A stretch of DNA of 64,000 nt from Benincasa hispida (GCF_009727055.1 NC_052355.1:6080183-6144182), one strand, 5' to 3'; counted from the first letter of the stretch, positions 10,346-20,787 are shown. Program-made: numbers and translations. The notes: generated by a model not told the origin, from the sequence alone.

Positions 10346-11460
10346 AGAGGTGCCTTATTCAAATCCTATGTACCAAAATCTCCTTAATTCCTATTCAGGT
10401 CTCTTCTTCAAACATTTCTAAAATTTAGGGATTGCAAGTTTAACCTTCAAAAAGACTTTACTTGTTTCCAGGGCATCGCATGATTTATTTCATAAATAAA
10501 CTTTTTTCAACTTGGGAGTTTTCAAATGATTTTTATCCTTGCGTAGTTAGATATTTTTTTCTATGACCTTGCGCTGATCCAAGTGCCTAGCCTTCATTTT
10601 GGCTTGCCCTCATGTGTGTCATGCGAGCATCTAACTATGAGCAAGGCGCTCTTTCTCAGTCTAAACTCATGCCCATTTGGCAATAGAGTTGCGATCGTTT
10701 TATTTATGTGTTGGCCACGATTCCTACCTTCATTTTGACTTGTCCTCATTGCTGAAAGATTGAAAGAATTCATGTGATGCTCTTAAGAGGTTTCTTAAAA
10801 GTCAGTTTGAAAGAAAGATGGTAAACCACTAACTTTTAGAAATATTTCATGCATTGACTGTCCTGAAATTAAGTTGACTCTTGTGCAAGTGATGAAAAAT
10901 AGAGGCATGCGTTTCATCATTGAAATTATAATTGGCAAAGAAAAATAATGTGGTGACTTACTAAAGTAACCGATATTTATTGATTGCATCGACTAAAGAG
11001 GATGCGATGATAAAATTATCAAAGTTAAAATAAAATGCGATAGTGCAAAATTCGGAATAAACAAAGTCAAGGAAAGATACAACCCCCAAATTTGCTCTGT
11101 CACCCGCATTATTTGTGATCATATCCTTCTTTGCGGCGAACTACTGTCTTCGATTGCGGTGGTGGAATAAACTAGTTGTGTCTTTCGTATAACTCCTCCG
11201 CAATCGTTCACCACGATCATTGCAAAGAAAACATCGAGAGGGTCAAATAAAAGACAGTAAAAATTCTTCTTCTTCTTTTTTTTTTTCTTTTTTTTTTTTT
11301 TTTTGTAGAACAAGGATGCAAAAGGATAAAGAAATGATAACTATTATAAAGAGTGTAGAATTAAGTTCATGATTGAAGGTTTCAACAGATACTTCACAAA
11401 AATTACGTCCCTGATGAAACCGAATCGCATGATTGTGCGGGGAACTGCCCACTTCTTCTT
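10346..11460 (-). other. Post-pol non-coding tail of the Athila element
   Basis: Downstream of integrase there is no env-like frame. The segment includes 'gccttcattttggcttgccctcatgtgtgtcatgcgag' text whose reverse counterpart appears at about 28080-28130 in the gag-only Athila-like element. This supports its identity as Athila 3' interior. A CTT/poly-T microsatellite at 11262-11304 gives a poly-lysine frame on the minus strand that is not a gene. Confidence 0.55.
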
Positions 11461-11499
11461 TAGTCAGAATTCTTCAGGTACATGGAGGTTGTTTTAGCG

Positions 11500-12602
11500 G
11501 TGCCAAAATCTTCTCCCGTGACTCTTTTGCCACCCGGTTGACCTTTGGAATGCGTTGGTTCCGTCATCATTGGATAACTCAACCGCGCCATGTGGGAATA
11601 CCTCTTTGATTATAAAGGGTCCGAACCAGCGTGACTTTAATTTCTCGAGAATGAGTCATAGCCGCGAAGTGAATAATAAGACCTTTTGTCCGACTTGGAG
11701 ATTCTTCTCACATAATTGTTTGTCATGTCAACATTTTGCGCGATTCTTGTAGATTTTGGTATTCCCATATGCGTGAGTTCTCCATTCATCTAGCTCGACC
11801 AATTGAAGTTTCCTTGCTTCCCCTGCGGCCTTTAAGTTAAAATTAAGTTTTTTCACTGCCCACAGTGCTTTATGCTTCAGCTCAAGCGGTAAATGACATG
11901 CCTTTCCGAACACCAGCGCATACGGGGACATGCCTATAGGTGTCTTATAGCTGGTCTTGTATGCCCACAAGGCATCATCCAGCTTCATTGCCCAATCTTT
12001 TGTAAAGGTTTTACCACCTTCTCTAATATCAGCTTGATTTCTCTGTTGGACAATTCAGCTTGACCATTTGTTTGTGGATGGTATGCGGTGGCCACTTTAT
12101 CGAGGATATTATATTTGAGCAGCAAATTGTTGATGATGTGATTAAAAAAGTGAGATCCTTCATCACTTATTATTGCACGTGGAGTGCCAAAACAAGTGAA
12201 AATATTTTTCCTTAAGAACTTGGAGACTACCGTCACATCGCTTGCGACGTACGATACCGCTTCTACCCATTTGGAAATGGAATCGATGACTAATAGAATG
12301 TATTTGTGACCATTTGATGGTGGAAATGGTCCCATGGAGTCTATGCCCCAGACGTCGAATAGTTCCAATTCTAAGATGATGTTCATGGGCATCGCATGCT
12401 TCCATGAAATGTTTCCCATGTGTTGGCACCAGTCGCATTTCATTACATAGTTTCTTGCGTCCTTAAATAAAGTTGGCCAAAAATACCCACTTTGTAACAC
12501 CTTTGCTGCTGTGCGTTGGCCTCCAAAATGTCCTTCATATGGCAAGTCATGGCATTGTGATAATATGCATTGGTGAGCAGCGTCTGTTACGCATAGGTGC
12601 AA
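11500..12602 (-). pseudogene. Athila integrase, frameshifted
   Basis: Integrase inserts the retrotransposon cDNA into the genome. The minus-strand frame 12602-11985 begins in the zinc-binding HHCC region (H..., [15 protein letters not shown]). It continues into the catalytic core with GIDSMGPFP (first Asp), IISDEGSHF (second Asp) and NREIK (Glu), with [15 protein letters not shown] close to the usual form. The reading then shifts by one frame to 11988-11728, which holds the conserved SWMMxCGHTRPA-like overlap, YKTPIGMSPYALVFGKACHLP and the C-terminal linker. Decayed coding continues to about 11500. The catalytic residues survive, but the frameshift at 11985-11988 prevents a full-length product. 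Confidence 0.85.
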
Positions 12603-12688
12603 AATATGGTCTTACCCCCTCTTATAAAGATTTGGCTCGTCCCAATAATATGATCTACATTCATGTCTGAGCCGCCTTTTCTGGTGGG

Positions 12689-14437
12689 TTATGTAATCCT
12701 CAGGGAATTGTTCACAAACCAGAAAATTGACCACGTCCGCATACCATGGTAATTCTTCAATTTAAATAGCTTCTCGTTTGGGAAAGTTGCGTTCACCTCT
12801 GACTGGTTATGGTCAACTTCTGGATTTTCTAGTCTGGATAAATGGTCCGCAACTTGGTTCTCCATCCCCTTGTGATCAATGATTTCCATGTTGAATTCTT
12901 GAAGGAGGAGAACCCATCGAATTAATCTCGGCTTCTCATCTTTCTTTGTCATCAAATATTTTATCGCCAAGTGGTCAGTGTGAATTATTACTTTAGTTCA
13001 CAGCAAGTAAGCTCTGAATTTTTCCAACGCAAATATCACAGCAAGCAATTCTTTTTCTGTGGTAGTGTAATTTGTTTGAGCAGGGTTCAAGGTTTTACTC
13101 ACATATGTGATGGGGTGTAGCATTATTTTCTTCTTTTGCATCAGCACTGCTCCCATCGCATAACCACTTACGTTGCACATTAGTTCAAAGGGCTTTGTCC
13201 AGTCCGGTGCAATCAACACAGGTACGGTTGTTAATGCATTCTTCAGTATCTTGAATGCATTGAGGCATTGATCATCAAAGTCAAATGTTCTTTCTGCCTC
13301 CAGCAACGCACTCAATGGTCGTGCAATCTTTGAGAAGTCTTTCACAAAACGTCGATAAAAGCCAGCATATCCTAAGAAGCTCCTGACAGCCTTTACATTC
13401 CCTAGAGGTGGAAGCTTTTCAATGGTCTCAATCTTCGCCTTGTCCACCTCCAGCCCATCCTTGGAGACTTTGTGCCCAAGCACAATACCTTCCTTCACCA
13501 TGAAATGGCATTTCTCCCAGTTTAGCACAAGGTTCGTCTCTTCACATCTTTTCAATATCTTCTTTAGATTGTTGAGACAGACTTCGTATGTTTGCCCATA
13601 AACTAAGAAGTCGTCCATGAAAATTTCTACAGAATATTCAAGATACTCAGAAAAGATGGCCATCATACACCTCTGAAAAGTTCTCGGTGCATTGCATAGG
13701 CCGAATGGCATGCGTCGAAACACAAATGTTCCATAGGGGCAGGTGAATGTGGTTTTCTCTTGATATTCAAGAGCAATCATGATTTGGTTATAGCCGGCAT
13801 ATCCATCCAAGAAGCAGTAGTAATCATTTTCAGCTAGGCGGTTTAGCATTTTGTCGATAAAAGGTAAAGGGAAATGATGCTTCTTTATCGCTGCATTCAG
13901 TTTGCGGTAGTCCATACAAATCAGCCAGCCAGTGACGGTCCTCATCAATATTAGTTCATTGTTTGCATTTGGGACTAACGTCATCCCTCCTTTCTTTGGC
14001 ATACATTGCACGGGGATGACCCACATGCTGTCAACGATTGGATAGATAATCCTTGCATCTAATCACTTGATTATCTCCTTCTTCACGACCTCCTTCATCA
14101 CAGGGTTGAGCCTCTGTTGATGTTCAATCGATCCTTTTTTATTGTCCTTAAGACAAATCCTGTGCATGCAATATGCGGGGCTACCGTCTGCTAGCATCCA
14201 GCCAATTGCATTTATGTATTTTCTCAGGATGCTCAGCAGCACATTTTCTTGATCTTCATGAAGTGAAGAGGAAATTATTACTGGAAGCATTTCATTCTGC
14301 CCAAGAAAAGCATACTTTAGGTGGTTTGGAACGGTTTTCAGCTCTACTATTGGTGGTTGTTCTAAGGATGATTTTGGTGTTTTTCTTTCTTCATTCATTG
14401 TCAGCTTGTCTTCTTTGGTTGTTGTTCTTATGATCAC
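12689..14437 (-). pseudogene. Athila reverse transcriptase and RNase H, with stops
   Basis: The frame runs 14437-14063 (linker and RT N-terminus, IGWMLADGSPAYCMHRI), a stop near 14060, then 14026-12998. It contains MPKKGGMT, the LICMDYRKLN block, FPLPFIDKML, DGYAGYNQI, MPFGLCNAP and the catalytic FMDD box at about 13608-13622. The RNase H part starts near 13190 and reads MCNVSGYAMGAVL where the family normally has CDASDxAxGAVL, so two acidic positions are lost (Asp to Asn, Asp to Gly). An in-frame TGA near 13006 separates the tail (12970-12689, ending in an ADHLSRLEN motif). RT core residues are kept; RNase H probably lost activity. Confidence 0.88.
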
Positions 14438-14587
14438 ATTACAGGCTACTATGGATGTGGTCGCTTCCTCATCTTAATTTTCATCTTCAGAATTTTCTTC
14501 TTCATTCAAACTAGGTTCCTCATCGGATTTAGTGAGGTATTCTTCTTCCGGATATTTCATGGCTCTGATAATATCAAACCTGAGCTT
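14438..14587 (-). pseudogene. Acidic linker between protease and RT (Athila)
   Basis: The minus-strand reading is Glu/Asp-rich (EEEYLTKSDEEP, EENSEDEN, then a stop) and joins the protease frame to the RT frame. Such acidic spacers are usual in Athila polyproteins. Confidence 0.6.
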
Positions 14588-15062
14588 CTATCCATTCACG
14601 CTCAGTATGATCTCTCCTTTGTACACATCAATTTGAGTGTGACCAGTGGATAAAAATGGTCGCCTCAGTATGATGGGTACATCCTTGTCCTCTTCATAAT
14701 CCAGAATGATGAAGTCTGTCGATAATATAAATTTTTCAATCGTGACCAAGACATCCTTCACCTTCCCTTCTGGATGCACAAGGGATCTATCAGCTAGCTG
14801 GAGAGTCACAATCGTGGGCGCCAACTGCCCCATATTCAGCTGCTTAAAAATCGAAAGGGGCATTAAGTTGATGTTGGCCTCGAGATCGCAAAGCGCTTTA
14901 CCGATATATAACCCTCCAATTGAGCAGGGTATTGTGAAACTTCCAGGGTCGCGCATTTTCGATGGAATTATGGATTTTGAACTTTGCGTCAATGCCACCA
15001 TTGCGAACTTACCAGTGCTTCAGAAAATTCGCATACTTGGGGATTTTTTCAATCGCTTCAGT
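14588..15062 (-). pseudogene. Athila aspartic protease, catalytic loop altered
   Basis: The minus-strand frame 15001-14588 and its upstream continuation to 15062 form a pepsin-like retroviral protease that would cut the Gag-Pol polyprotein. GSFTIPCSIGG and ALCDLEANINLMPLS are present. The usual D-L-G-A-S loop reads D-L-E-A-N, so the glycine after the catalytic Asp is replaced. The second half holds IILRRPFLSTG (family form ILGRPFL). The N-terminal end is cut from the gag tail by the 15068-17240 insertion. Confidence 0.8.
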
Positions 15063-15346
15063 GAAAATGATAACGGGTAGAAATACACGTTATCATAGTG
15101 CTAAGATCTTAAACAATGTTGGATTGCGTTGATGAAATATATTACTTTGCGTCCATTAAGCATCAATTTCGTAGTATTGTGGTCGCATGCGTTCAGCACA
15201 TTAGAACTATTGATTTTTGTATTTTTGTGCAGAATATGCGTTAACGCAATGTAAAGATTGCGATCATAGGTATTCATTGGTCGAGCGCAACTTCACCGCA
15301 AGGCTTTTTGTTTATCGTGCTCGCAAACATTCGCCCGAGAAGGATC

Positions 15347-15463
15347 GTCGAAACTTGGCCAGCGCAACATGGTGGGCGCATCTGAGTCTGTCTCTTATAC
15401 ACATCTAGATGTGTATAAGAGACAGGTCGAAACTTGGCCAGCGCAACATGGTGGGCGCATCTG
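15347..15463. repeat. 38-bp direct duplication flanking an adapter
   Basis: 15347-15384 and 15426-15463 are identical (GTCGAAACTTGG...GGGCGCATCTG) and lie on either side of AGT plus the 38-bp adapter palindrome. The matching right arm of the inverted repeat has the sequence once only. The duplication therefore looks like a read-end overlap left by assembly, not biology. Confidence 0.9.
15388..15425. other. Nextera mate-pair junction adapter (Tn5 mosaic ends), artefact
   Basis: CTGTCTCTTATACACATCT, the 19-base Tn5 mosaic end, is followed at once by its reverse complement, giving a perfect 38-bp palindrome. This is the known circularisation junction of Nextera mate-pair libraries. A second identical copy occurs at 41951-41988. 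It is not plant sequence. Confidence 0.97.
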
Positions 15464-15655
15464 GGTGAAAGGCTAATTAAGAGCGATGGGACAGAAAGCT
15501 GATGACAGTCGAATCCAAATTAAGTTGACAGCCGATAACGGTCACAAAGTACATTCACCTTTATCGATAACAATCATTCAGCACATCAATCAGAAATTAA
15601 AGTTGTCCCATCTGTACAATCGGGGGAGAGAAACCGCCTTTCACCATTGATGCTC

Positions 15656-15663
15656 TATAAATA
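15656..15663 (+). promoter_or_regulatory. TATA box of the left LTR arm
   Basis: TATAAATA in GCTCTATAAATACC, matching by position the TATA boxes of the other LTR copies (16724-16731, 20268-20275 and 38950-38957, all on the minus strand). The four-copy conservation supports it as the LTR core promoter. Confidence 0.6.
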
Positions 15664-15882
15664 CCATGTGCATTCTTCAGAAAAGGGGTTCACCATTTTT
15701 ACAACCAGTTGCTTCTGTTCATAATTTTCCTTTCCATTTTAAGGCGGAGCAAGAGAAGAGTAGTGGCGTCGGAGATCGCTCAGGAAAACTTGAGAGAGAA
15801 CCTTGGGGCGTAAGAGCAGAGAGCAGGCCGACTCTCTCAAGAGCAAGATTATCTTTAGAGCACGAGTAGAAACAGTGTAAAC

Positions 15883-15910
15883 GCCTGGCAGCAAGAAATT
15901 GCTACCAGGC
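15883..15910 (+). promoter_or_regulatory. LTR hairpin, copy 1
   Basis: GCCTGGCAGCAA, loop GAAA, TTGCTACCAGGC: a 12-bp stem with one mismatch, about 225 bases downstream of the TATA box. Equivalent hairpins occur at 16478-16505, 19975-20004 and 38681-38709. Confidence 0.65.
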
Positions 15911-16477
15911 TCTTTATTATACTTGCATTGTTATTTGTACTTCATCTTCATATCTATTCAATGGAAGTTCTATTTCTACATCTTCTCACTCTCTTAAGGC
16001 TAGAACGCATGTGATATATATGCGATAAGTCTACAGGGTTTACACATAAACCTCTATTCCTATTTATGCATTGACAAAATGACATCCACACAAATATGCG
16101 ACCACATAATATCGTTCCTATTCCTAGGATGCATGCGATGCAAGTTGACAAACAGAGCTTATCTCTAAGTCCCTATCTCTTGTTTATGCAAGCCTAATCG
16201 TACTCTTTCGAGTCCAGATTCTAACCTACCTCTCTCGAGACATTAGGTTCTTTTTTTAGACTCTCTCTCGAGTAACTCTACAGAGTATTTTGCACAGCAT
16301 AAAACAAGACAATCGCAAGCAATGAACTTCCTAGGTCATGTTAGCTTAGTTCTTCTCAACCCATTCAACTAGTTTACTTACTCATGCGTATTAAGAGAGT
16401 GAGCAGATGTAGAAATAGAACTTCCATTGAATAGATATGAAGATGAAGTACAAATAACAATGCAAGTATAATAAAGA

Positions 16478-16505
16478 GCCTGGTAGTAATTTCTTGCTGC
16501 CAGGC
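16478..16505 (-). promoter_or_regulatory. LTR hairpin, copy 2
   Basis: GCCTGGTAGTAA/TTTC/TTGCTGCCAGGC in the right arm, same place relative to the TATA box (minus strand, 16724-16731). The stem carries changes, one of them a G-T type pair. Confidence 0.6.
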
Positions 16506-17245
16506 ATTTACACTGTTTCTAATCGTGCTCTAAAGATAATCTCGCTCTCGCAAGAGTTGGCCCGGTCTCTGCTCTTACGCCCCAAGGTTCTCTCTCGAGT
16601 TGCCCTGAGCGATCTCCGGCGCCACCACTCTTCTCTTGCTCCGCCTTAAATGGAAAGGAAAATTATGAACAGAAGCAACTGGTTGTAAAAACGGTGAACC
16701 CCTTTTCTGAAGAATGCACGTGGTATTTATAGAGCATCAATGGTGAAAGGCGGTTTCTCTCCCCCGATTGTACAGATGGGACATCTTTAATTCCTGATTG
16801 ATGTGCTGAATGATTGTTATCGATAAAGGTGAATGTACTTTGTGACCGTTATCGGCTGTCAACTTAATTTGGATTTGACTGTCATCAGCTTTCTGTCCCA
16901 TCGCTCTTAATTAGTCTTTCACCCAGATGCGCCCACCATGTTGCGCTGGCCAAGTTTCGACGATCTTTCTCGGGCGAATGTTTGCGAGCACGATCAACAA
17001 AAAGCCTTGCGGTGAAGTTGCGCTCGACCAATGAATTCCTATGATCGCAATCTTTACATTGCGTTAACGCATATTCTGCACTAAAATACAAAAATCAATA
17101 GTTCTAATGTGCTGAACGCATGCGACCACAATACTACGAAATTGATGCTTAATGGACGCAAAGTAATATATTTCATCAATGCAATCCAACAATGTTTAAG
17201 ATCATAGCATTATGATAACGTGCATTTCTGCCCGTTATCAGAAAG

Positions 17246-17813
17246 GAATGTTAATATGCAACTGTTTCAGCATGTCCATGAAGCGTTTATACTGCACTTC
17301 ATCATTTTTCTCCTTTTTAAGTCTCTAGGGGAATGGTGGTAGCTGTATTTTCACGGTTCCTTGTTCTTTCGACTTCAAAGTGGACGCAATCTCCGGTTCC
17401 ATCGCCTTCTTTTCTTCTATTTCTTCTTGAGTCAACGGGGTCTATGGTTCCATCGCAATTGGAGCAGTCCGGCTTGGCTCCTTTTTCTCCTCCGCCACTG
17501 TCTTTCCACTTTGCAATGTCACAACTTGGCATTGCTTCTTTCCCATACTCCCTGGATTGCGCAGGAGTTCTGTTGAACTCGGTAGTGTCCCTTGCAGCCT
17601 ACTCTTGAGTTCGCCCACAATGTGTCCTATCTGAATTTCCAAATTACGAATAGACGTCGTTTGGTTCTGAAGCATTGTTTCATTCTTTTCAATATATTGC
17701 TTCAGTAAGCTCTCCAAAGATGAAGGTTGCAGCGCCTGTAAACTGTTAGCTTGATTTTGCATTTGATAGTTTGTTCGTGGGAAAAATCCTAGTGGCCCTT
17801 CTTTTTGCGCCAT
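17246..17813 (-). pseudogene. Athila gag C-terminal region
   Basis: Minus-strand frame 17813-17442 reads SLESLLKQYIEKNETMLQ, IRNLEIQIGHIVGEL, GTLPSSTE and VVTLQSGKTV: a coiled-coil-like stretch and the conserved gag tail of Athila elements that precedes protease. The reading decays to 17246 (decayed RFLDxxxQL-like text), where the 15068-17240 insertion separates it from protease. This region helps assemble the virus-like particle. Confidence 0.75.
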
Positions 17814-17864
17814 TGGTTGGAAATTTTGTTCTTGATTTTTCCATGCGAAGTTAGGGTGGTTTCT

Positions 17865-18990
17865 CTACGCAGGGTTGTACGTGTTGGAAAATGGATTATT
17901 ATTCATGAAATAGACAGACTGTAGGTTCCTCGGACACTCTTCCATTAGATGGCCTTCATTGCAAGTAGCACAACTTGCGCTCGTTTGGTTGATTGCGTTG
18001 ACCTGCCTCCTTTGCGTTCCTGGCCTGCTGATTACGATTCCTTGTATCAAATTCATCATTGTCATCATTTGGTTTTTCAGGGATGCGATGGCCCCATTAT
18101 TTGCGTCGCTGTCTTTAATTCTTAGTCTCTGATCGCTTTCTCTCCAGTCTTCGTGATTTTTCGAAATGCGATCAAGTATGTTCTTAGCCTCATCATATGT
18201 TTTGTCAAACAGACCTCTAGCTGTTGCTGCATTGGCAGCCTTCTGTGATGTAGGGTTCAAACCGTGGTAAAAAATTTTCATCTGTAAACAATCTGGTAAG
18301 CCATTATGTGGGCAATCTCTTACCAACCTTTTAAACCTCGCCCAGGCATCACTGAGCGATTCGTCAATATCCTGTTCAAAATTAGTGATAAACTTCTTGC
18401 TTCTGGCATTGTCTATCGAGGGGAAGTACTTCTTCATGAACTTCTCCATTACCTATTCCCATGATGTAATCTCCCTTGGTTCGAGAGAATAATCCCATTT
18501 CTATGCCTGGTCACGAAACGAAAATGGGAATAGTGTTAATCGAACCTTCTCAGCAGAGATGTTTGGGAACACAAACGTATTGCAGATCTCAATAAAACTC
18601 CAGAGGTGGGCGTGCGGATCCTGGCTACGCTTACTGCCAAACTGTCTGGCAGTTTGAATCATCGCAGCATCACCGGTTTCATTTCAAATCTCGATCCATC
18701 TAAGGCAGGCCTCATGATTCCTTGTGAGAAATCATAAAGGTTGGGCAAGCATAGTCTCAGATTGGCCTATTGCGATCATTCGCCAAGAGGATGGGATTCT
18801 CCATGATATTATTTGCATTTGATGCTCTGTCTTCTAGTTGCTCGGCCATGTTGGGATTTTTCTCTTGTTGTCGTTGGCGGCTGTTTCTTCTTCTTCTTTG
18901 GAAAGCTCTCTCAATCTCTGGTCGTAATCCGACTCAATATTTTGTCCTTCTTTCATACAATGGCCACTTCTCCTTAGCTTCATCCCTTAC
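17865..18990 (-). pseudogene. Athila gag with retrotransposon gag domain and zinc knuckle
   Basis: Gag forms the cytoplasmic particle that packages element RNA. The open frame 18449-17865 carries FMKKYFPS, FEQDIDESLSDAWARFKRLV, CPHNGLPDCLQMKIFYHGL and TYDEAKNILDRI, the central gag domain. A knuckle CATCNEGHLMEEC (C-x2-C-x3-H-x4-C, the Athila spacing) follows. Upstream (18450-18990) the N-terminus is readable only in pieces (MAEQLEDRAS, ENPILLANDRNRPI, then a stop), with several frame changes. The gag is therefore not translatable as a whole. Confidence 0.8.
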
Positions 18991-19074
18991 CTAAGGAGAA
19001 GCAGTGCACAAAGATGGAAAGTTTGCAAAGAAAATCAGAAAGTTACCGTTAGAACAAACTTGTACTGTCGTAGT

Positions 19075-19093
19075 CCCCGACAACGGCGCCAAA
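19075..19093 (-). promoter_or_regulatory. Primer-binding site, tRNA-Asp type (Athila)
   Basis: The minus strand reads TGGCGCCGTTGTCGGGGAC directly after the LTR. This is close to the TGGCGCCGTTGCCGGGGA site known for Athila elements and would pair with the 3' end of a tRNA to prime cDNA synthesis. Confidence 0.85.
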
Positions 19094-19974
19094 AACTTTA
19101 TGTATGGTTAATGCGATGAAATAATGGTGTAAATTGCGATGGTGGTGTATGAGTTGTGCATGCAAGTTTTCTTAACAAGATCCAAGTATAAACCCTACTA
19201 AGTTGCTTTGATAAGCCCAGGGTCGAACACAGGGACTATGGAGACAGTATGCGATGATGATTTTAGATTCTTTGTGGTGACCAATAAAACAATGCATTGG
19301 TTGGTATGTTTGTTTAATGTATAGATTCTATGTGGCGGAATTGAGAAAAGAGTTAATAATACAAAAGATACAATGAGTATGCAGGGGAATAGGTTGAGAA
19401 GAGTTTTAGCTAACACTTTCTAAGATTGCATTCACGTTATGCGATCATGCTACATACAAACATAGCAAGTCATCTCTCAAAGCAAGTGCTATAGCTCCTA
19501 GTTTTAGAACGCATGCGTTATATGCGATGATGTCTATAGGACTTATGTCTAAGCCTCTATTCTTGTCTATGCGATGATGAATGATACACACATACCCAAG
19601 GTGACCGTATACTACCATAACCTATTTCTAGGGTGCATGCGATGCATGTTAGCAAACAAAGCTTATCTCATCTCTTGCTTATGTGGATATAATCTTGCTT
19701 TCTTAAGTCCAGATTCTAACTAGCTCTCTCAAGTCTTAGGTTCTTTCTTTAGACTCTCTCTCGAGTAGCTCTAAATGGGTGATGGACGCAACATAAGACA
19801 AGATGATCGCATATAATGAATATTTTAGGTCATTCTAGCTAAGTACTTCTCGACCCATTCGAAAGTTTAGTTATTCATGCGTAATGTAAAGAGAGTGAAC
19901 GGATGTAGAAATATAGGTTCCATTCTATAAATGAAATCAAAATATAGAATGACAATGGGAAATAAAAATAGGGA

Positions 19975-20004
19975 GCCTGGTAGCAATTTCTTGCTTTCCA
20001 AGGC
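19975..20004 (-). promoter_or_regulatory. LTR hairpin, copy 3 (weakened)
   Basis: GCCTGGTAGCAA/TTTC/TTGCTTTCCAAGGC: the same stem with mismatches and one inserted base, 265-290 bases downstream of the TATA box on the minus strand. Confidence 0.5.
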
Positions 20005-20267
20005 TTTTACACTGTTTTTCTCTACTCTACTAAAAGAATATTCTTGCTTTCGTAAGAGTCGGTCCTCTCTCCAGTCTCAACGCTTCCCGGCACTCTCTCG
20101 AGTTGACCAGGATCGATCTTCCGGCATTTTCTCTCTTCTCTCACCTTCACCTTCTAAGTGTAATAAAAATATGAACAACGGCTAACTATATTCTGTATGG
20201 TGAACTCTCTATATGGCTCAGCTGGAATAGAACCAAACTGAATTCCTTTAACGAAGGTGGCCTTCGG

Positions 20268-20275
20268 TATTTATA
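20268..20275 (-). promoter_or_regulatory. TATA box of the Athila LTR
   Basis: TATAAATA on the minus strand within GCTCTATAAATACC. The same word occurs in the same place in all four copies of this LTR in the window. Confidence 0.7.
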
Positions 20276-20787
20276 GAGCTTCAGGGTGAAAAGCTTTATC
20301 TCTCAAATGATTGTACTGATGGGATGTCATTAATTCTCTGTCTGATATGTCGAATAATTTTCACCGAAAAGTTTAGTGTACTTGCTACAGTGTATCGTTA
20401 ACAACTTGTCAACTAAATTTGAATTCGATCGTCATAAGCTTTCTGTCCCATCGTGATTTATTAAGCTTTCACCTTGATGCGCCGTCTCTTATGTGGCCAC
20501 CTTCTTGAGCAGATTTTCGCAAACACAAACGATCGCATAGCCTTGCAGTCGCAATCTCTTAATGCGCTCGGACGCTGATTTCCTTGGATTGTGATTCTGC
20601 CTTGCGCCAACGCATTTTTCTGCACAAAATAGATAAATTAGCTGCTTTAATGCGATGGACGCATGCGATCGCATTGTTCTAACTTAATGCTTTTGGACAC
20701 GATTTTATATATTTTTACCGTCACAATCCTTCATTGGTTTATATTTTTGCATTGTAATAACATGCATTTTTTTCCGTTTTCACTCAC

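Larger units (their letters stand above)
15068..17240. mobile_element. Head-to-head double Athila-LTR insertion
   Basis: It starts TGATAACGGG and ends CCCGTTATCA, and both ends are the 5' terminus of the Athila LTR family seen at 19094-20782 and 37796-39465. The left arm 15068-15993 is plus-oriented (first 850 bases of the LTR plus 79 bases of adapter artefact). From about 15994 to 17240 the sequence is minus-oriented LTR lacking its primer-site end. The arms (15068-15993 against 16397-17240) differ by only a few percent. Flanks GAAAA (15063-15067) and GAAAG (17241-17245) resemble a target duplication with one change. The protease gene reads across the joint. The adapter inside the left arm means mis-assembly must be considered. 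Confidence 0.75.
10346..20782 (-). mobile_element. Athila-lineage Ty3/gypsy retrotransposon with one LTR, degenerate
   Basis: On the minus strand, order from high to low coordinate is: LTR (20782-19094), tRNA-Asp-type primer site, gag, protease, reverse transcriptase/RNase H, integrase, then a non-coding tail. The domain order is Ty3/gypsy. The primer site TGGCGCCGTTG and the RT wording (FMDDFLVYG, RRMPFGLCNAP) fit the Athila branch. CTCAC flanks both ends (10341-10345 and 20783-20787), in the middle of a tandem array. No 3' LTR is present next to 10346: that end reads AGAGGTGCCTTATTC, not an LTR terminus. All genes carry stops or frameshifts, so the copy is not autonomous. A 2.17-kb LTR-derived insertion splits the gag/protease junction. 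Confidence 0.85.
19094..20782 (-). mobile_element. 5' LTR of the Athila element
   Basis: About 1.69 kb, bounded by the primer site below and CCGTTTTCA above (minus start TGAAAACGG, a changed TGATAACGG). It aligns along its length with the solo LTR at 37796-39465 (1.67 kb). It contains a minus-strand TATA box (20268-20275, GCTCTATAAATACC) and the conserved hairpin (19975-20004), then a pyrimidine-rich downstream part. The next five bases, CTCAC, repeat at 10341-10345. Confidence 0.85.

Noticed and set aside
11119..11452. Lysine- or glutamate-rich minus-strand proteins
   Set aside because: They are translations of a CTT/poly-T microsatellite in the Athila tail.
15388..15425. A 38-bp perfect palindrome as a natural hairpin, insertion-sequence end or regulatory operator
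   Set aside because: It is exactly two Tn5 mosaic ends head to head, seen twice in unrelated DNA; library origin explains it fully.
15217..17091. Two nearly identical predicted proteins (sharing ALTQCKDCDHR and RKHSPEKDRRNLASATWW) on opposite strands, which look like a conserved gene pair
   Set aside because: They lie at matching places in the two inverted LTR arms. A related frame occurs in the solo LTR at 39107-39289. The likeness is DNA-level LTR identity, and the left one runs into adapter sequence.
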